From contig CAZSKU010000029.1 in assembly GCA_964607515.1 (NCBI GenBank), forward strand, positions 1 to 33,190: a DNA stretch of 33,190 bases, written 5' to 3'. The first letter of the stretch is position 1; each line of letters starts with the position of its first letter. The notes under the pieces were generated by a model. The model searched no databases. It was not told the origin of the DNA and saw only the letters and a program-made list of their open reading frames with translations. Shown here in pieces: positions 31,288-33,190 of the stretch. The translations under genes were made by a program, and so were the position numbers. The stretch comes from UBA6080 sp964607515. Lineage in GTDB: Bacteria > Fermentibacterota > Fermentibacteria > Fermentibacterales > JCC-6.

Positions 31288-33174
31288 ATGCTTGCACTCA
31301 TCTTTCTGGCGGCGGCACCCATGCCCGACAACGCCGCCTGGACCAGGCCCCTGGCGCCCCCGGATCGGTTCCTTGCGAACTCCTGGGAGCCCAGACCCTT
31401 CGATGTGCTCCACTACGATCTGGATCTGGAAGTCGACCGGGAAAACGAAGTTCTTTCCGGATCGGCGACGATCACCCTGACGCCCCTGGAAGAAGGGCTG
31501 GAAACGGTCCTGCTGGACCTTCGGACCCTGGACGTCTCTTCGGTCTTCCGGGACGGCTACCCTCTGGACTTCTATCAGTCCGGCGATTCGCTGGTGGTGA
31601 CCCTGGACTATCCGGCGGGTCCTTCGGAGCAGGTGGAACTGGTGGTGTCCTACTACGGTACCCCATACCACGAGGCATGGGGCGGGTTCTGGTTCCACCC
31701 CTACGTCACCTATCAGATGGGGGTAGGTCTGTACGAGGAGGATCCTTCCATGGGGAAATGCATGTTCCCCTGCGTGGATCATCCCATGGACAAGGCGGGT
31801 TTCAGCTTCAGCATCACAGTGCCCGACACGCTGTATGCCGTGGCGAACGGTGATTCGGCGGGTGTTACCCAGAACGGGGATGGTACTCTGACATACCACT
31901 GGGAACAGCCACTCCCGATGGCCACCTATCTGGCGGCCATCAGTGTGGCGGATTACGCGGTCCTTCACGACCAGGACGATCCCAGGCTCTACTACTACGT
32001 CTACTCGTGGGACGTGGAGGACGCGGTGGGAAGCTTCCAGAACGTGGACCTGATGATGGCCCGGGCGGAGAGCATGTACGGGGAGTACCCCTGGGACTGC
32101 AAATTCAGCTACGTAGAGACCCCCAAGGGCGACATGGAGCATCAGTCGGCGGTGTTCCACATAGCAAGCGCCATCAACGGGGGAACGGGGTACGACTGGC
32201 TTCTGGCCCATGAGATGACCCACCAGTGGTGGGGCGACTGCGTGACCGAGTCGGACTGGTCCGACGTCTGGCTGAGCGAAGGGTTCGCAACCTACGGGGA
32301 ACCCTTGTGGATGGAGACCTACGGCTGGGCGGAGTATATCGACTACATGGTGGACCATGTGATGAAGCCCTACCTGAACAGCGGAGAGACCTTTCCGCTC
32401 TCCTCTCCCTCATCCCCCGGTGAATACTGGGGCTACACCACTTACCAGAAGGGCGCTTCCGTGCTGCACATGCTGAGATGCCTCATGGGGGACCAGCAGT
32501 ATTTCCAGGCCCTGGAAACCTACTTCGACGAGTTCCAGTTCGATCTGGCCACCACGGAAGACCTACAGGAGCATCTGGAGGCCCAGTACGGGGATCTTGA
32601 CTGGTTCTTCGACCAGTGGGTGCACGGCTACGGGTACCCGGTGTACGACCTGGACTTCCAGTTCGCCCCGGGACAGGTTCAGATCACGGTTCACCAGTCC
32701 CAGGAGTTCGGCACCTTCTTTACCATGCCCCTGGAGTTCCGCGTGGAGGGGGAGGGACAGGACACCCTGGTGACCATGTGGAACGACAGCCAGGACCAGG
32801 TAGAGCTGTTCCAGACCTCCTTCAATCCCTCTTCCGCTACCTTCGACCCTTCGGTTAAGATCCTGTGCAACATGGTGCTGGGGGCTGACGAGCAGCCTAC
32901 GCCGCCCGCCGGGGGCGTCTCCACCATGTGGGTGGTCCCCAACCCCACCGCGGGAGTTTCCCAGATCCGCTGGATCGGCACCGAGGGCGGTCACCTGGAA
33001 GCAAGCCTTTACGATATTTCCGGCAGGACCGTCTCCAGCTGGACCCTTGAGCCGGGTAACCGCACTGTGGTCATGGGGGCCCTGCCCTCGGGCACCTACT
33101 TTCTGGAGGCCCGGGCACCCGGCAACCTCCGTCAGGTTGCCCGCCTTGTCATCCTTGGGGACGGAGTAAACTAA
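31288..33174 (+). CDS. Secreted M1 zinc aminopeptidase with T9SS-type C-terminal domain
   Basis: A 628-residue exported peptidase. The first 18 residues form a short signal without basic residues. The N-terminal beta domain (about 35-215) is followed by the catalytic domain with HEMTHQWWG (308-316; Zn ligands His308 and His312, catalytic Glu309) and third ligand Glu331 in LSEGFATY. The substrate motif GxMEN reads GDMEH (281-285), with His in place of Asn. No full-length ERAP1-like C-terminal domain is present; instead residues about 548-628 (VVPNPTAGVSQI, LYDISGRTVSSW, LPSGTYFLEA) match a type A T9SS sorting domain. It should trim N-terminal residues from peptides outside the cell. It abuts the kinase gene with a one-base gap; GAGGAT overlaps the kinase 3' end as ribosome site. 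Confidence 0.92.
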   Translation: MLALIFLAAAPMPDNAAWTRPLAPPDRFLANSWEPRPFDVLHYDLDLEVDRENEVLSGSATITLTPLEEGLETVLLDLRTLDVSSVFRDGYPLDFYQSGDSLVVTLDYPAGPSEQVELVVSYYGTPYHEAWGGFWFHPYVTYQMGVGLYEEDPSMGKCMFPCVDHPMDKAGFSFSITVPDTLYAVANGDSAGVTQNGDGTLTYHWEQPLPMATYLAAISVADYAVLHDQDDPRLYYYVYSWDVEDAVGSFQNVDLMMARAESMYGEYPWDCKFSYVETPKGDMEHQSAVFHIASAINGGTGYDWLLAHEMTHQWWGDCVTESDWSDVWLSEGFATYGEPLWMETYGWAEYIDYMVDHVMKPYLNSGETFPLSSPSSPGEYWGYTTYQKGASVLHMLRCLMGDQQYFQALETYFDEFQFDLATTEDLQEHLEAQYGDLDWFFDQWVHGYGYPVYDLDFQFAPGQVQITVHQSQEFGTFFTMPLEFRVEGEGQDTLVTMWNDSQDQVELFQTSFNPSSATFDPSVKILCNMVLGADEQPTPPAGGVSTMWVVPNPTAGVSQIRWIGTEGGHLEASLYDISGRTVSSWTLEPGNRTVVMGALPSGTYFLEARAPGNLRQVARLVILGDGVN

Positions 33175-33190
33175 ATCAACTAACTGCTGT

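Noticed and set aside
1..33190. CRISPR array, phage, insertion sequence, toxin-antitoxin or secondary-metabolite cluster
   Set aside because: No regular repeats, transposase, integrase, paired toxin-like small genes or synthase modules were seen on either strand.

Overview
The window is a compact, high-G+C bacterial chromosome segment with no recognisable phage, insertion sequence, CRISPR array, rRNA or tRNA. Two metallopeptidases (4323-5816 and 31288-33174) end in type IX secretion (T9SS) type A-like C-terminal domains. A third secreted protein (11863-15222) ends in a FlgD-like Ig domain, and a PorV/PorQ-type outer-membrane protein lies at 23388-24470. With the tungsten-type aldehyde oxidoreductase and the GT9 glycosyltransferase, this suggests a Gram-negative, probably anaerobic and fermentative member of the FCB superphylum. 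A poorly cultivated candidate phylum of the Fermentibacteria or Cloacimonadota kind is my guess, not something the sequence proves.

Layout. 155-1963 (-) is a multidomain TPR / SLOG-like / degenerate cyclase protein. It diverges from a small membrane protein at 2156-2611 (+). A minus-strand peptidase unit runs M28 peptidase, amidohydrolase, then a BON-LysM protein (5816 down to 2648). Divergent from it are a winged-helix regulator with a nucleotidyltransferase-like tail (5904-6569) and an unrecognised 405-residue protein (6654-7871), whose stop codon abuts that of thiC (7872-9167, -). Across the thiC promoter is a plus-strand run: DUF2007 protein, secreted HEAT-like/cyclophilin protein, and an SDR-type threonine dehydrogenase (9238-11837).

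From 18896 down to 11863 is a minus-strand cluster: glgB, a YjbQ-family gene, a SIMPL lipoprotein, a small GTG-start gene and a 1119-residue lamin-tail protein. Divergent from glgB, behind a good sigma70-type promoter, is a redox unit: four-cluster ferredoxin, AOR-family tungsten oxidoreductase and a GHMP sugar kinase (18987-22451). It ends at a bidirectional terminator shared with a DUF4870 membrane protein. Next is a plus-strand run: PilZ protein, PorV-like protein, dolichol-kinase-like protein, miaB and a GT9 glycosyltransferase (23050-27360). This collides with a minus-strand unit of a small secreted protein, xseA and xseB (29258 down to 27349). A 453-base spacer with an AT-rich core precedes a uridine-kinase-like nucleoside kinase and an M1 peptidase (29712-33174).

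Most genes are housekeeping or secretion-related. Adjacent genes are often joined by four-base stop/start overlaps (ATGA, GTGA, TTGA), and the recurrent -10 box is TATATT. I found no clear new multi-gene defence or mobile system. The best candidates for new biology are the SLOG-like/cyclase protein, the AOR-ferredoxin-kinase unit, the lamin-tail secreted protein with its small upstream gene, and the regulator/unknown pair at 5904-7871. Domain calls come from reading the sequence and recalling families; no search was run.
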